From the NCBI GenBank assembly GCA_048772705.1, contig JBLWGC010000230.1, positions 744,001-808,000 of the forward strand: DNA of 64,000 nt, given 5' to 3'. The stretch is from Leidyana gryllorum EB-2025a (taxonomy: Eukaryota; Apicomplexa). Both the position numbers and the translations under genes were made by a program. Below are positions 31,740-40,436 of this stretch, in pieces (the first letter of the stretch is position 1; the number at the start of each line of letters is the position of its first letter). The notes below the pieces were generated by a model. That model was not told the DNA's origin. It did no database searches and saw only the letters and a list, made by a program, of their open reading frames with translations.

Positions 31740-32411
31740 ATGATACCGCCCAGCATTAGAAGTACTGAGGAATATCTCAGTGTCGTTTCGGGCCTCCTCA
31801 CCCGCCAACTCGCACTTATGCTCGATTTGGATCGGAGAGCCACCGAGATAGGTGTCGAACTTGAACGAATTAGACAGCCCTACCTGAACCGTCTCCAAAG
31901 CCATTTGGGCCCAGCTGAGGAACCAACCTCGCCGGGAAGCGAGGCATCAGGACGAGCACCCCGGCGACGTCGCAAAAGAACAGCTCCCAGCGATCCGTAT
32001 GCTGATGAGCAAAATGATACCGAATTACAACATATTCTCGCTTTGCAGCGAACCCAATGCCAATTATTCAAAGAAAAGGTTCTCGTCGGCAAACAGTGCC
32101 TCTCAATGATTGAACATGTGCGAACCACTGTCGGCGATACCGCGCACGAAGTTACTCGCACACTGCAGGCCAGCAACGCCCTCAACGCAAGTTTGGTGCC
32201 CTCTACGGCCGCGGGTCCCTCCCGAGCCTCCGTACGACCGGCTGCATTGGCGGCTTCCCAAGCCCTACATCAACATTTGTGCTCTCCGGAGAATGGAGAC
32301 CCCGGAATGCCCTCCAGATCGACCTCATTCGGCCCAATGGATGCCCCCTCAAGCGGTGTCAGCCGCACGAAAAAGCGCAAAGCGCGATCAGTAATTGAAC
32401 GAAGCGCTTGA
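31740..32411 (+). CDS. Small helical protein, ING-N-terminus-like coiled coil
   Basis: Single exon, 223 residues from ATG 31740. Residues 8 to 55 (STEEYLSVVSGLLTRQLALM, LDLDRRATEIGVELERI) and 90 to 145 form two helical segments flanking a basic patch (RAPRRRRKRT). The arrangement recalls the N-terminal ING domain of chromatin readers (a Y-L leading helix, an L-D-x-R pair, a K/R-rich linker), but no PHD finger follows. The C-terminal 80 residues are Ser/Ala/Pro-rich, ending with a basic KKRKAR stretch that could be a nuclear localisation signal. ING-like is a hypothesis; any coiled-coil nuclear protein fits equally well. Confidence 0.55.
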   Translation: MIPPSIRSTEEYLSVVSGLLTRQLALMLDLDRRATEIGVELERIRQPYLNRLQSHLGPAEEPTSPGSEASGRAPRRRRKRTAPSDPYADEQNDTELQHILALQRTQCQLFKEKVLVGKQCLSMIEHVRTTVGDTAHEVTRTLQASNALNASLVPSTAAGPSRASVRPAALAASQALHQHLCSPENGDPGMPSRSTSFGPMDAPSSGVSRTKKRKARSVIERSA

Positions 32412-32519
32412 ACAGAGCGTAGCAGTTAATTAGAGTTATTGAAGGAGAAGAGCTATTCGGTCAGTCAGTCAGTATCAGCAATGTTGTTGTAGCCGCGACA
32501 AAGAGCCATTTATTGACTA

Positions 32520-33604
32520 CTAATCGGCAAAGGCACCTTCCTTGTTGTCGACTGCCTGCTCCCTCTCGATCTCGGCTTCCATGCCCGAAGTCTGTGCCTC
32601 AAAATTGGCGTCCAACGGGGTCGCGCTGTCTCTGCGGTAGAGGACGGCACCTGCCACGCCCATTACCACCAGAGCGGCACCAGCGGCAGCCATGCCGATG
32701 GTCATCCCGCCCACCCCCGAATCGTCCTCACCGGTGGGAGGTGCTGTGGTGGTGGACTGAGTGGTCGACGTTCCTGTGGTGGTGGGAACCCCTGGCGCCT
32801 GGGTAGTGGAAGAAGACAGCACTCCTGGACCCCCAGTCGAGGTGAAGGTACCGCCGCCGGGTCCCTCGGGGGTCTCGCTACTGTCGACCCATTTGCACAC
32901 GTCCATGGGTTCTGAGGAGAAGTGTGCGGAAAAGGAAGAGTCTTACCGCATCCTTTCCATCCAGTGATGTGATTGTCAGACCGCCATACACATCGGACTG
33001 CTTCATCCACACAGGGACGGCACTCGTAAAAGTTGTTGGGGCACACTTGGGGCATCTCGGAATTGCACCAGGCGGTATTGATCGTGGCTCCAGTGTCGGT
33101 GGACTGGAACATGGCTTCCTGTAACTGAGTGACACTCTTGAGAAAACACTGCTTGTAGGCAGGTCGTGTCTCGCTGACCCATGCCCAATTGACGCAGGTA
33201 GAGTCTTCTTGACATGCGGTTTGACACAATGCTGGGGTCTCAACTTCGAAAATAACTTTGTTGTACGCGGCTTCGCCGCTGGGATCACTGTAGCCGAAGA
33301 TCCAGTTGGAGAAACAATCATTGTCTGGACGAACGCCCTGAGAGTGAGGGACATAATGCTCGAAACGGCAGTTTCTGGCAAAGTCGCTATCGGCTTCAAC
33401 TTGAGATTGTGACTTCCCCGAGCCTCGAAGTGATTCACATAATTCCATACACTTCCAGTTCGTGCTGGCTGGGTAGTTGAATGCAATCACTCGGGAGCAC
33501 TCGCTGTGAGCGATGCTCGGGAGAGGTGGAGGCGGGCTCACCGCGGCCGACCCTTGGCCCGACACTGTGGCAACACTTAATAACAGTGCACAGAAGATCT
33601 TCAT
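32520..33604 (-). CDS. PAN-like/mucin-like type I membrane protein, family member 1
   Basis: Exons 33604-32947 and 32911-32520 (35-bp intron), 349 residues; an in-frame ATG at 33616 would add four. Signal peptide MKIFCALLLSVATVSG. The Cys-rich ectodomain contains CFSNWIFGYSDP, a PAN/Apple-like segment (TPALCQTACQEDSTC, CFLKSVTQLQEAM) and the module YECRPCVDEAVRCVWRSD with ITGWKGCG. A short Thr/Ser/Pro stalk follows, then a transmembrane helix (GMAAAGAALVVMGVAGAVLY), a basic stop-transfer pair and an acidic tail with LDANFEAQ. Founding member of the shortest-stalk subgroup, with members 2 and 3. Likely a surface or secretory-organelle protein; ligand unknown. Confidence 0.75.
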
Positions 33605-33685
33605 GTTTAATGTCATATACGAGCTTGGCCATGCACGAGCTTGGCACTACACACACTTCGTTCCTTTATTACGCATGTAACATGA

Positions 33686-34826
33686 TCATCCAGCAAAATC
33701 TTCCTCTGCATTCTGACCGTACAGCTCTTGCTGATTGGTGGTGCCGGGAGCGCCGGGATCTTCAGTGAACTCGGCTTCGATTGGACGCGGGGGACCGCTC
33801 AGCGCATTGTATGCCAAGGCCGCCGCGCCCATCACTACCAAAGCGCCAGCAGCCGCGGTACCAATGTACACGGGTGTGTTATCTACAGAGTTTTCTGTGT
33901 GTAACAAACGAAATCTTTCTCTCACCTTTGGAGCCTTTGGTAGTGGTGACGCGTTGCGTCGTGGTACTGGTGGTAGTATCCGTGGTGCCAGGGAGACCCA
34001 CAACTGTGGTGGTCGACGGGTTGACAACTGGCAGAGTACTGGTTCCAGCGGTGGTGGCAACAGTAGGTCTGGGCGTGGGAGGTCGGGTGGTTGTGGGTTC
34101 CGTGGTGGGCAGAATATCTCCACCAGGTCCTCCTGGCACTTCAACACTACCAACCCAATCGCAAACGTTAAGTGCGACGCACCCCTTCCAGCCTGCGATA
34201 TGCAGATCTGATCTCCAGACGCATCTAAACTCGTCGTCAATGCAGGGACGGCATTCGTAATGGAAGTTGGGGCAAACTCCGTCCATAACCGAGTTACACC
34301 ACTCAAAGTCAATCTTGGCACCTTCACCGGTGTACTGATTCATAGCGTACCGCATCTGCTCTTCGGACTTGAGGAAGCACATATGTTTGTTCTCTCCCTT
34401 GAACTCTGTCACCCACACCCAGTTGGCACACATGACGTCCTCTTGACAAGCCATCTGGCAGAGGGCCGGGGAGTCAGATCGGAAGATCACCCGGTTGTAC
34501 GCTCCGTAGGCACTGGGATCACTGTACCCGAAGATCCAGTTCGAATAGCATTTCCCATCAGGACGAGCTTGGCCTCCGTTCACCATGTTGACGGTGTAAT
34601 GCTCGAAGTGGCACTGAGTGCCAAAACGGCTGTCAGCTGCAATCTGGGGTTGAGACATCCCACTGTTCGCCAAGCTTTGACATAGCTCCATACACTCGCG
34701 ATTGGTGCTCTCAGGGAAGTTTGACGCCATGGAGGTCTTGCAGAAGGCCGTACTGATTGCCGGCCATACCGGCTCTTGCGCAACAGCGACACCCAAAACT
34801 GCGGAAACTGTAACCAACTTGTGCAT
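33686..34826 (-). CDS. PAN-like/mucin-like type I membrane protein, family member 2
   Basis: Exons 34826-33926 and 33882-33686 (43-bp intron at the stalk/transmembrane boundary), 365 residues. Signal peptide MHKLVTVSAVLGVAVAQ. The ectodomain is close to member 1: CYSNWIFGYSDP, SPALCQMACQEDVMCANWVW, FHYECRPCIDDEFRCVWRSD and IAGWKGC. The Thr-rich stalk of about 75 residues (TTRPPTPRPTVATTAG) precedes a helix rich in Ala and Gly (AAAGALVVMGAAALAY) and a tail with IEAEFTEDPG. Unlike member 1, the intron is after the stalk. Stop to next start on the strand is 81 bp. Confidence 0.75.
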
Positions 34827-34837
34827 GGCGAACCTTA

Positions 34838-34853
34838 ATGTGCTACACGTGCA
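34838..34853 (-). promoter_or_regulatory. ATGTGCAC-like element upstream of member 2
   Basis: Plus-strand reading ATGTGCTACACGTGCA, 12 bp upstream of the start codon of member 2. One of six related elements in this gene family. Confidence 0.4.
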
Positions 34854-34926
34854 GTTCATTATGCTTGCAATCACATATCATATCGCAACAATATCTTCTC
34901 CATCAGCACATGTCTCAAATTCCTCC

Positions 34927-36163
34927 TCATTCGTAATTGGGATTACCCCCGTAATCGTCAGTGTCATCAAACTCGGCATCAATAGATGTGGGATCAGCTG
35001 TCGCCCGCTTAACTAACATTGCGATCCCACCGAGAGCGGCCGCTCCACCGCCTGCAGCCGCCAATGCTACAACCAATGGTCCATTATCAACAGGCTCCTT
35101 GGTACCGGCGGGGGGCAGTTCTCCCTCAGAACTGCTGCCGCCTCCAGAAGGCTGAGTTGCATCAGTGACCTCCGGCCACGTCGTAGACACTGTGCTGGAA
35201 CTGCTCGATCCACCAACGCTTGTAGACGAAGATGACTCGGTCGGAGCCTCAGTGGGGGCCTCAGTGGGGGCCTCAGTGGGAGCCTCAGTGGGAGCCTCAG
35301 TGGGAGCCTCAGTGGGAGCTTCGGTGGGAGCCTCAGTGGGGGCCTCAGTAGTAGTTGTGGTGGTGGCTTTGGTGGTGGTGGTAGTAGCCTGAGTGGGGGG
35401 CCTGGTGGTGGTGGTGGTGGTCAATATTCCGGCTCCCGGGCCGTCGGGTTCCTCGGAACTACCGACAGTGGAGCACATATCCATTGCCTCTGGAGGGAAA
35501 TTGACATTGGGAATGGGCACATGACTTACGACATCCTTTCCATCCGGACAAGTGAATGTAACTCATCCAGACGCATCTCTTTTTCTTGTCCACACACGGA
35601 CTGCAGCGGTATCCGGCATTGCAGACGACAGACATTTGGGGACTGCACCAAGTTCCGGTGACCGATGATCCAGACTCCGTCGACTGGTTGATAGCCCCGA
35701 CGAGTTGGGCCTCGGATTTGAGGAAGCAGTCGAAAGCCGTCTCGTCCTTCATGTGGGTTACCCACGTCCAGTTAGCGCACTCGGGATCCTCCTGGCAGGC
35801 CAACTGACAGAGGGCAGGCGTACTTGCCTTGAACACTACTCCATTGTAAGCGCCCGCTGTTCCCGGGTCACTGTACCCGAAGATCCAATTTGAGAAACAC
35901 TCGCCATCTGGTCTTGCGCTCCCCGTCGTTCCGGTGGTCGGCGTGTAGTGCTCGAACCGGCAGTTAGCCGCGAACTTGGAATTTGCGGCTACAGTGGCTT
36001 CCGATCCTCCGATGTCATCACAGTCGCTCATACATTGTCTGTTGGTGTAGTTGGGGAAGTCGAAGGCTACCGCCTTGGCGCAGAATGAGTTTCTGGGAGA
36101 GGGCAGACTGGGTGCCGCGAGAAGGCCTCCCGCGAACAATGCGATCAATTCCCAGCGAAACAT
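34927..36163 (-). CDS. PAN-like/mucin-like type I membrane protein with EAPT repeats, member 3
   Basis: Exons 36163-35530 and 35489-34927 (40-bp intron), 398 residues. Signal peptide MFRWELIALFAGGLLAAP. Ectodomain as in members 1 and 2: CFSNWIFGYSDP, STPALCQLACQEDPECANWT, CSPCVDKKKRCVWMS, LSGWKGC. The stalk holds Thr runs and a perfect series of about nine EAPT repeats, encoded by a 12-bp minisatellite (35250-35345), then Ser-rich sequence. A helix (LVVALAAAGGGAAALGGIAM) and an acidic tail with IDAEFDDTDDYGG follow. The start codon lies five bases after the stop codon of the upstream gene on the same strand, so its promoter must lie inside that gene. Confidence 0.75.
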
Positions 36164-36168
36164 GACCT

Positions 36169-36856
36169 CTATGTGCACGCCGTAATGAATTGGCACATTT
36201 GATCTATCGACTTGGGGCACACACAAATTGTCGTCACAAGGCCGACGACGCTGACTCCTCCGCCGTCTCGGCACTGTAAACCGCACTTGAGCTCGTCGTT
36301 GGGGGTTCCGGTGTACTCGCCGACCAGGCACCATTTAGAGTGGCATAGGCCTTCAACAGCCCGTGTCCCAGTGGACTGGTGGTATCGAGGGCCGCCTCCC
36401 GTCTCGAGATGATTCGCTGGAGACATAACCAGAATCTGCAGTGTGGCCGCTGACTGCTGTCTCACCTCTCGGCACTTATTCCACGCCCGGCTGCACTGTT
36501 CCACTTTGATCTCCAGATCGATACGGATTAGATTGATGGCATCGCACAACTGCTCTCCTCCCGTCTCCCTCACTGTCGCCACCAGTCGCTCCTGGCGAGC
36601 CTTTCCCTCCCCCGAGACGCCAATGGAAGCCGCTCCGATAATTTCTTGCAACTGGGCGTACGCCGCTTCGAAACGCTCACAAAGGTCACTTATCTGCTCA
36701 AAGATCGACATCGCTATCATCAAATCGCGCCTCTTCTTCACTTACCTGAGACGTTAGGCTCACAATATCCCCCAAAGCCTGCCGGACTCCCTCTGAGTGC
36801 TCCCAATTCGCGGCTTCCAACCTTTCCTGCAGCGATTTGATGGCAACCAGTGGCAT
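36169..36856 (-). CDS. Coiled-coil protein with Cys-rich C-terminus, inside the PAN-like cluster
   Basis: Exons 36856-36746 and 36693-36169 (52-bp intron), 211 residues from MPLVAIKSLQERLEAAN. The first 120 residues are helical and charged, with coiled-coil character (QISDLCERFEAAYAQLQEII, INLIRIDLEIKVEQCSRAWN). The C-terminal 80 residues hold seven cysteines in a CHSKWC ... KCGLQC ... CVC ... MCQF pattern. There is no signal peptide or transmembrane helix, so despite its position it is not a member of the surrounding family. Its stop codon is five bases before the ATG of member 3. Function unknown; an upstream exon supplying a leader cannot be excluded. Confidence 0.55.
36171..36180 (-). promoter_or_regulatory. 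ATGTGCAC element upstream of member 3
   Basis: Reads ATGTGCACGC on the plus strand, eight bases upstream of the start codon of member 3. It lies in the last codons of the preceding gene on the strand. Same core as upstream of members 5 and 8. Confidence 0.4.
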
Positions 36857-37023
36857 GCTGTCTCCTCAAATCACCCGTGGGCTTACTGTTACACCGCATG
36901 TAATTTGCGGAATATCAACTTTCTCATACTTATCGGACGTGTTGAGCTTCAAACGCACTAAAGTGCACACCCATGCAAACGTTATCACCAGTTACGTCCC
37001 TCACATCAACAAACCGACTTTCT

Positions 37024-38760
37024 CTAGTAATCCATACCGCCAGCAAAGTGCTCATCGGTCACTGGCTGCTGCTGTTCACGAGCCTCGGTCTCCGGTGGGA
37101 CCTCAACGTCATCCAAGAACTCGGCATCCACCGCCTCGCCACCGCCTCCGTATTGAGAGTACGCAGCCGCTCCAGCTGCTCCCACACCAACAACTCCAGC
37201 TGCTGCAGCTCCGATCACCACCGTCTGGTTCCAACCCTCCTCAGTAGTGGTGGTAGTCGTCGCCTCAGTGGTAGTCGGCTCTGTGATAGGCGGCTTTGTC
37301 ACAGGTGGTTGTGTGGTCGGTGCCACAGTCGGTGCCACAGTCGGTGCTACAGACGGAGCCACAGTCGGTGCAGTAGTAGGAGCCACTGTGGGTACCGGGG
37401 TACCCTCAATTGGAACTGTCACCACGCCTTGTGTGGTAGTTGTGGTGGTGGTCGGAGTTGTTGTGGTCGTCGGAGTTGTTGTGGTGGTCGGAGTTGTGGT
37501 GGTTGTTGGAGTCGTAGTGGTGGTTGGGGTCGTCGTGGTGGTCGGAGTTGTTGTGGTGGTCGGAGTTGTTGTGGTGGTCGGAGTCGTCGTTGTTGTTGGA
37601 GTCGTGGTGGTCGTCGCAGTCGTGGTGGTCGGAGTTGTGGTGGTCGGAGTTGTGGTGGTCGTCGGAGTCGTGGTGGTCGTCGGAGTCGTGGTGGTCGTCG
37701 GAGTTGTTGTGGTGGTCGGAGTCGTCGTTGTTGTTGGAGTCGTGGTGGTCGTCGGAGTCGTGGTGGTCGTCGGAGTTGTTGTGGTTGTTGGAGTCGTAGT
37801 GGTGGTTGGGGTCGTCGTGGTGGTCGGAGTTGTGGTGGTTGTGGTGGTCGTCGTGGTGGTTGTGGTCGTAGTGGTAGTTGTGGTGGTCGTTGTGGTCGTT
37901 GTTGTTGGAGTTGTGGTCGGCTTGACAGTGGTGGTTTCCTCGAATGCGCCCGTATCCGGCTCACACACATCATAGTTGTGAGTACAGTACTTGGGACCGG
38001 CAAGATGAAGATGAGATTCCCAGACACAGGACTTGTCGTGACCCTTGCAGGGACGGCAGTTGTAGTAGCCGGGGGTATTGCAGGTATATGTCATCCCAAT
38101 GTTACACCAGTTGGCATTGATGCTGACACCGGGCATAGTGCTCTGGGCGGCGGCATTGTTGAGATGGTCGCGTGTCTTGAGCGCGCACTCTTTAGTCGCG
38201 ATCTTCCAGAAGAAACCAGCGCACTTATCATTCTTTTGGCACTCAGTCTGGCAGGCTGCCGCGCTGTCGGTGATGACAAACTCATCATCAATGCCAAATC
38301 GTCGATCTTCAACATATCCGTGAATCCATCCACTGAAACATTCACCCTTCCCTTCCTGGACCAAACAATTGGTTTCAAACTCCGCAACCAAATCGCTGGG
38401 GGCGCTTTGACCTTTATCACGCCACTCCTGGCACAACGATTGGCACTCCTTGTTGTCCTTTCCAAGTCCACGTGAGACCACATGTTGACAGCGCGGTGCG
38501 GGACTGCTGCCGTCGTCCGAGTTCTCCATACAGAATCGTCTCTCGGACGTATCCTTAGTACCTGCGAGCCTGTTGCAGCAGGTATCGATCGTTGGTTGGC
38601 AGAGATGTTCGGTCCAACCGATCAAACAAGCACTCGCGTTCCAGCTGGGGTGAGTCGTGCAAACACTGCAGATCCTGTTATCATTTGGGTCAGGAGCCAG
38701 ACATATATCGGTCTGCGCGGCCGAATAGCCCAATATCACTGCGATTGTCGCCAACTTCAT
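37024..38760 (-). CDS. PAN-like protein with eight-Cys module and long TPTTTT stalk, member 4
   Basis: Single exon, 578 residues. Signal peptide MKLATIAVILGYSAAQ. An N-terminal eight-cysteine module (from CLAPDPNDNRICSVC, GW and CC to RFCM) precedes the PAN-like part (CFSGWIHGY, SAAACQTECQKNDKCAGFFW, CALKTRDHLNN) and CRPCKGHDKSCVWES with LAGPKYC. Then a stalk of about 170 residues, almost pure (T)nP, with a Val/Pro/Thr segment (VAPTTAPTVAPS) and a helix (VVIGAAAAGVVGVGAAGAAA). The tail contains VDAEFLDDVEVPPE. The Thr-rich stalk should be heavily O-glycosylated. It is one of three members (4, 10, 11) with very long stalks. Confidence 0.75.
   Translation of the reverse strand: MKLATIAVILGYSAAQTDICLAPDPNDNRICSVCTTHPSWNASACLIGWTEHLCQPTIDTCCNRLAGTKDTSERRFCMENSDDGSSPAPRCQHVVSRGLGKDNKECQSLCQEWRDKGQSAPSDLVAEFETNCLVQEGKGECFSGWIHGYVEDRRFGIDDEFVITDSAAACQTECQKNDKCAGFFWKIATKECALKTRDHLNNAAAQSTMPGVSINANWCNIGMTYTCNTPGYYNCRPCKGHDKSCVWESHLHLAGPKYCTHNYDVCEPDTGAFEETTTVKPTTTPTTTTTTTTTTTTTTTTTTTTTTTTTTPTTTTTPTTTTTPTTTTTPTTTTTPTTTTTPTTTTTPTTTTTPTTTTTPTTTTTPTTTTTPTTTTPTTTTATTTTTPTTTTTPTTTTTPTTTTTPTTTTTPTTTTTPTTTTTPTTTTTPTTTTTPTTTTTTTQGVVTVPIEGTPVPTVAPTTAPTVAPSVAPTVAPTVAPTTQPPVTKPPITEPTTTEATTTTTTEEGWNQTVVIGAAAAGVVGVGAAGAAAYSQYGGGGEAVDAEFLDDVEVPPETEAREQQQPVTDEHFAGGMDY
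37430..37915 (-). repeat. Coding minisatellite, (Thr)nPro stalk of member 4
   Basis: Short tandem units of 15 and 18 bp encoding TTTTP/TTTTTP, built from ACN codons so that the plus strand reads GTNGTNGTNGG. Unit order varies through third-position changes. Closely similar to 45440-45690 and 46910-48375. Confidence 0.85.
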
Positions 38761-38898
38761 TGATTCGCTCCTGGTTCAAGTGCTCAGAATTGGATGCGTT
38801 CTGGAAAATCCAAGTTGCACATTTCGTGCAGTAGTACGTGCAAGTGTGTCATTAGATTGCTACTCTGCACAGAGTAACCGCATGCCACCTATCGCAAA

Positions 38899-40260
38899 TC
38901 AGTCGTTTGAACTCGATAGGTCTCGACTCCGCGATAATAGCGCTTCTCGGCTGCTGTGTGGCGATAGTGCATGGGGGGCCAGCGATTCAACTGGTCGAGC
39001 GATCGGAATAGCCTGATGAGCCAGCACCTGATGCTCTCCGGTCTCCATATCTGAGAAGCCCGTCTTGAAAAACTCTGCTCTCACGGGTTCCGGTACATCT
39101 TCTTCCTCCTGTAGTTTCTTCAGATAGACCCAAACCAATAGCCCAATAGCCACACACGCCAGTATGGCCAAGGGAACGCCCACAGCCAGACCAATACTGC
39201 TCTTCTTCTCTGTCTCCTCAGTAGTCGTTGACTCGTCCTCGGTACTGTAATAACTCGATGAACTCTCGGTGGCCCCGGTCGAAGGCCAATCGGTCGAAGG
39301 CCAAGTCGTCGGGAGAACTGTTGACGACCAACCCGTCGAAGACGACGACGACGACAAAGCTGTTGAAGACGACGAGGGCAAAGCTGTTGAAGACGACGAC
39401 GACAAAGCTGTTGAAGACGACGACGACAAAGCTGTTGAAGACGACGAGGGCAATCCCGTGCCGGGCTCCGTCGAAGACGAGGGATGGAGGGTCCCAATGT
39501 CTTCGGGCTCGCAGTAGTCGAAAGGTTCGGCACAATTGCGGGGTCCCGTGATGGCGTTAAGAGATTTCCAGATGCATCTCTGCCGACCGTCACAGCTCAT
39601 ACAGGTGGTCGTAGCACAACGTTCACGAATGTCCTCGGGACACCACTCTGTGTCGATCACAGAGTCAGCGAGAACTTCCTGTTCTTTGGCATTCACCAGT
39701 GCCTCCACAGACCGGAGCCAACATTCTCCATTTTCGTATCTGAATCCACCGCAGTCTCCGAACTGACAGTGAGCTTGGCATGCCGCCGCAGATTTGGCCG
39801 GATAAGGGCTTCCGTGATACGAATCGTTTGGAGGTGTGTCTCGTCCGTGAACGAACCGACTGAAACACTCATTGTCCCGGTCGCCGTACTCCCGGCAATT
39901 CGTTTTGTACAGCGCCACCGTCGCGGGATTCGGCTCATAACTGGCCACAAGTTGCTCACACAGCAGCTCGCACTGATAGTTTGTGTAATCGCTCAAGATC
40001 GACACTGCATCCATACAACTGTACAGCGGCTCATAGTCATCATCCCGCGTTCGGAGACAACCTGAATGACCCTCAAACTCTGTCTCGCAACATATTGACG
40101 CTCTCTCATAACAAGTCTTTATGACACCAGCCCCAAGAACGCAGCTATCCAAATGGTGTGCCGACGCAGGACAAGAAATGCAAACTCTCAGATCGTTGTC
40201 GGGGACATAACAGTCACCCAAGACACACGCAATCAGCAAGACTGCCCACCGCAACTCCAT
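38899..40260 (-). CDS. PAN-like protein with Ser-rich stalk, member 5
   Basis: Single exon, 453 residues. Signal peptide MELRWAVLLIACVLG. A full eight-cysteine module (CYVPDNDLRVCISC ... TCYERASICC ... GCL) is followed by the PAN-like segment (CFSRFVHGRD, SAAACQAHCQFGDCGGFRY, CWLRSVEALVN) and CMSCDGRQRCIWKS with ITGPRNCAEPFDYC. The stalk has repeats of ALSSSSST type. A helix (LAVGVPLAILACVAIGLLVW) precedes a tail with EFFKTGFSDMETGE. This tail matches the EFFRTQLTD motif of members 6, 8 and 9. The gene belongs to the PFDYC subgroup (5, 6 and partly 7-9). Confidence 0.75.
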   Translation of the reverse strand: MELRWAVLLIACVLGDCYVPDNDLRVCISCPASAHHLDSCVLGAGVIKTCYERASICCETEFEGHSGCLRTRDDDYEPLYSCMDAVSILSDYTNYQCELLCEQLVASYEPNPATVALYKTNCREYGDRDNECFSRFVHGRDTPPNDSYHGSPYPAKSAAACQAHCQFGDCGGFRYENGECWLRSVEALVNAKEQEVLADSVIDTEWCPEDIRERCATTTCMSCDGRQRCIWKSLNAITGPRNCAEPFDYCEPEDIGTLHPSSSTEPGTGLPSSSSTALSSSSSTALSSSSSTALPSSSSTALSSSSSSTGWSSTVLPTTWPSTDWPSTGATESSSSYYSTEDESTTTEETEKKSSIGLAVGVPLAILACVAIGLLVWVYLKKLQEEEDVPEPVRAEFFKTGFSDMETGEHQVLAHQAIPIARPVESLAPHALSPHSSREALLSRSRDLSSSND

Positions 40261-40267
40261 TCAACTA

Positions 40268-40280
40268 ATGTGCACATGCA
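40268..40280 (-). promoter_or_regulatory. ATGTGCAC element upstream of member 5
   Basis: Plus-strand ATGTGCACATGCA, eight bases upstream of the start codon of member 5. Confidence 0.4.
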
Positions 40281-40436
40281 GACGCTTTCAGCTAAGACAC
40301 TGTGTGGTGATGCCGACACTGCCATACGCGGCCACAATCAAACCTGCTGCCACCACAGCAACACCTCAACCTTTCAACGTTCACCATTCCAATCACAATC
40401 ATCACTTCAACTTGTGTAATCTCAGCCTTCACACAA

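Noticed and set aside
31740-32411. Confident ING-family assignment
   Set aside because: Only the helical N-terminus and the basic linker look similar; the defining PHD finger is missing.
36973-38475. Plus-strand Cys/Gly/Arg/Ser-rich 500-codon frame opposite member 4
   Set aside because: Shadow of the (Thr)nPro stalk; the composition is explained by the repeat.
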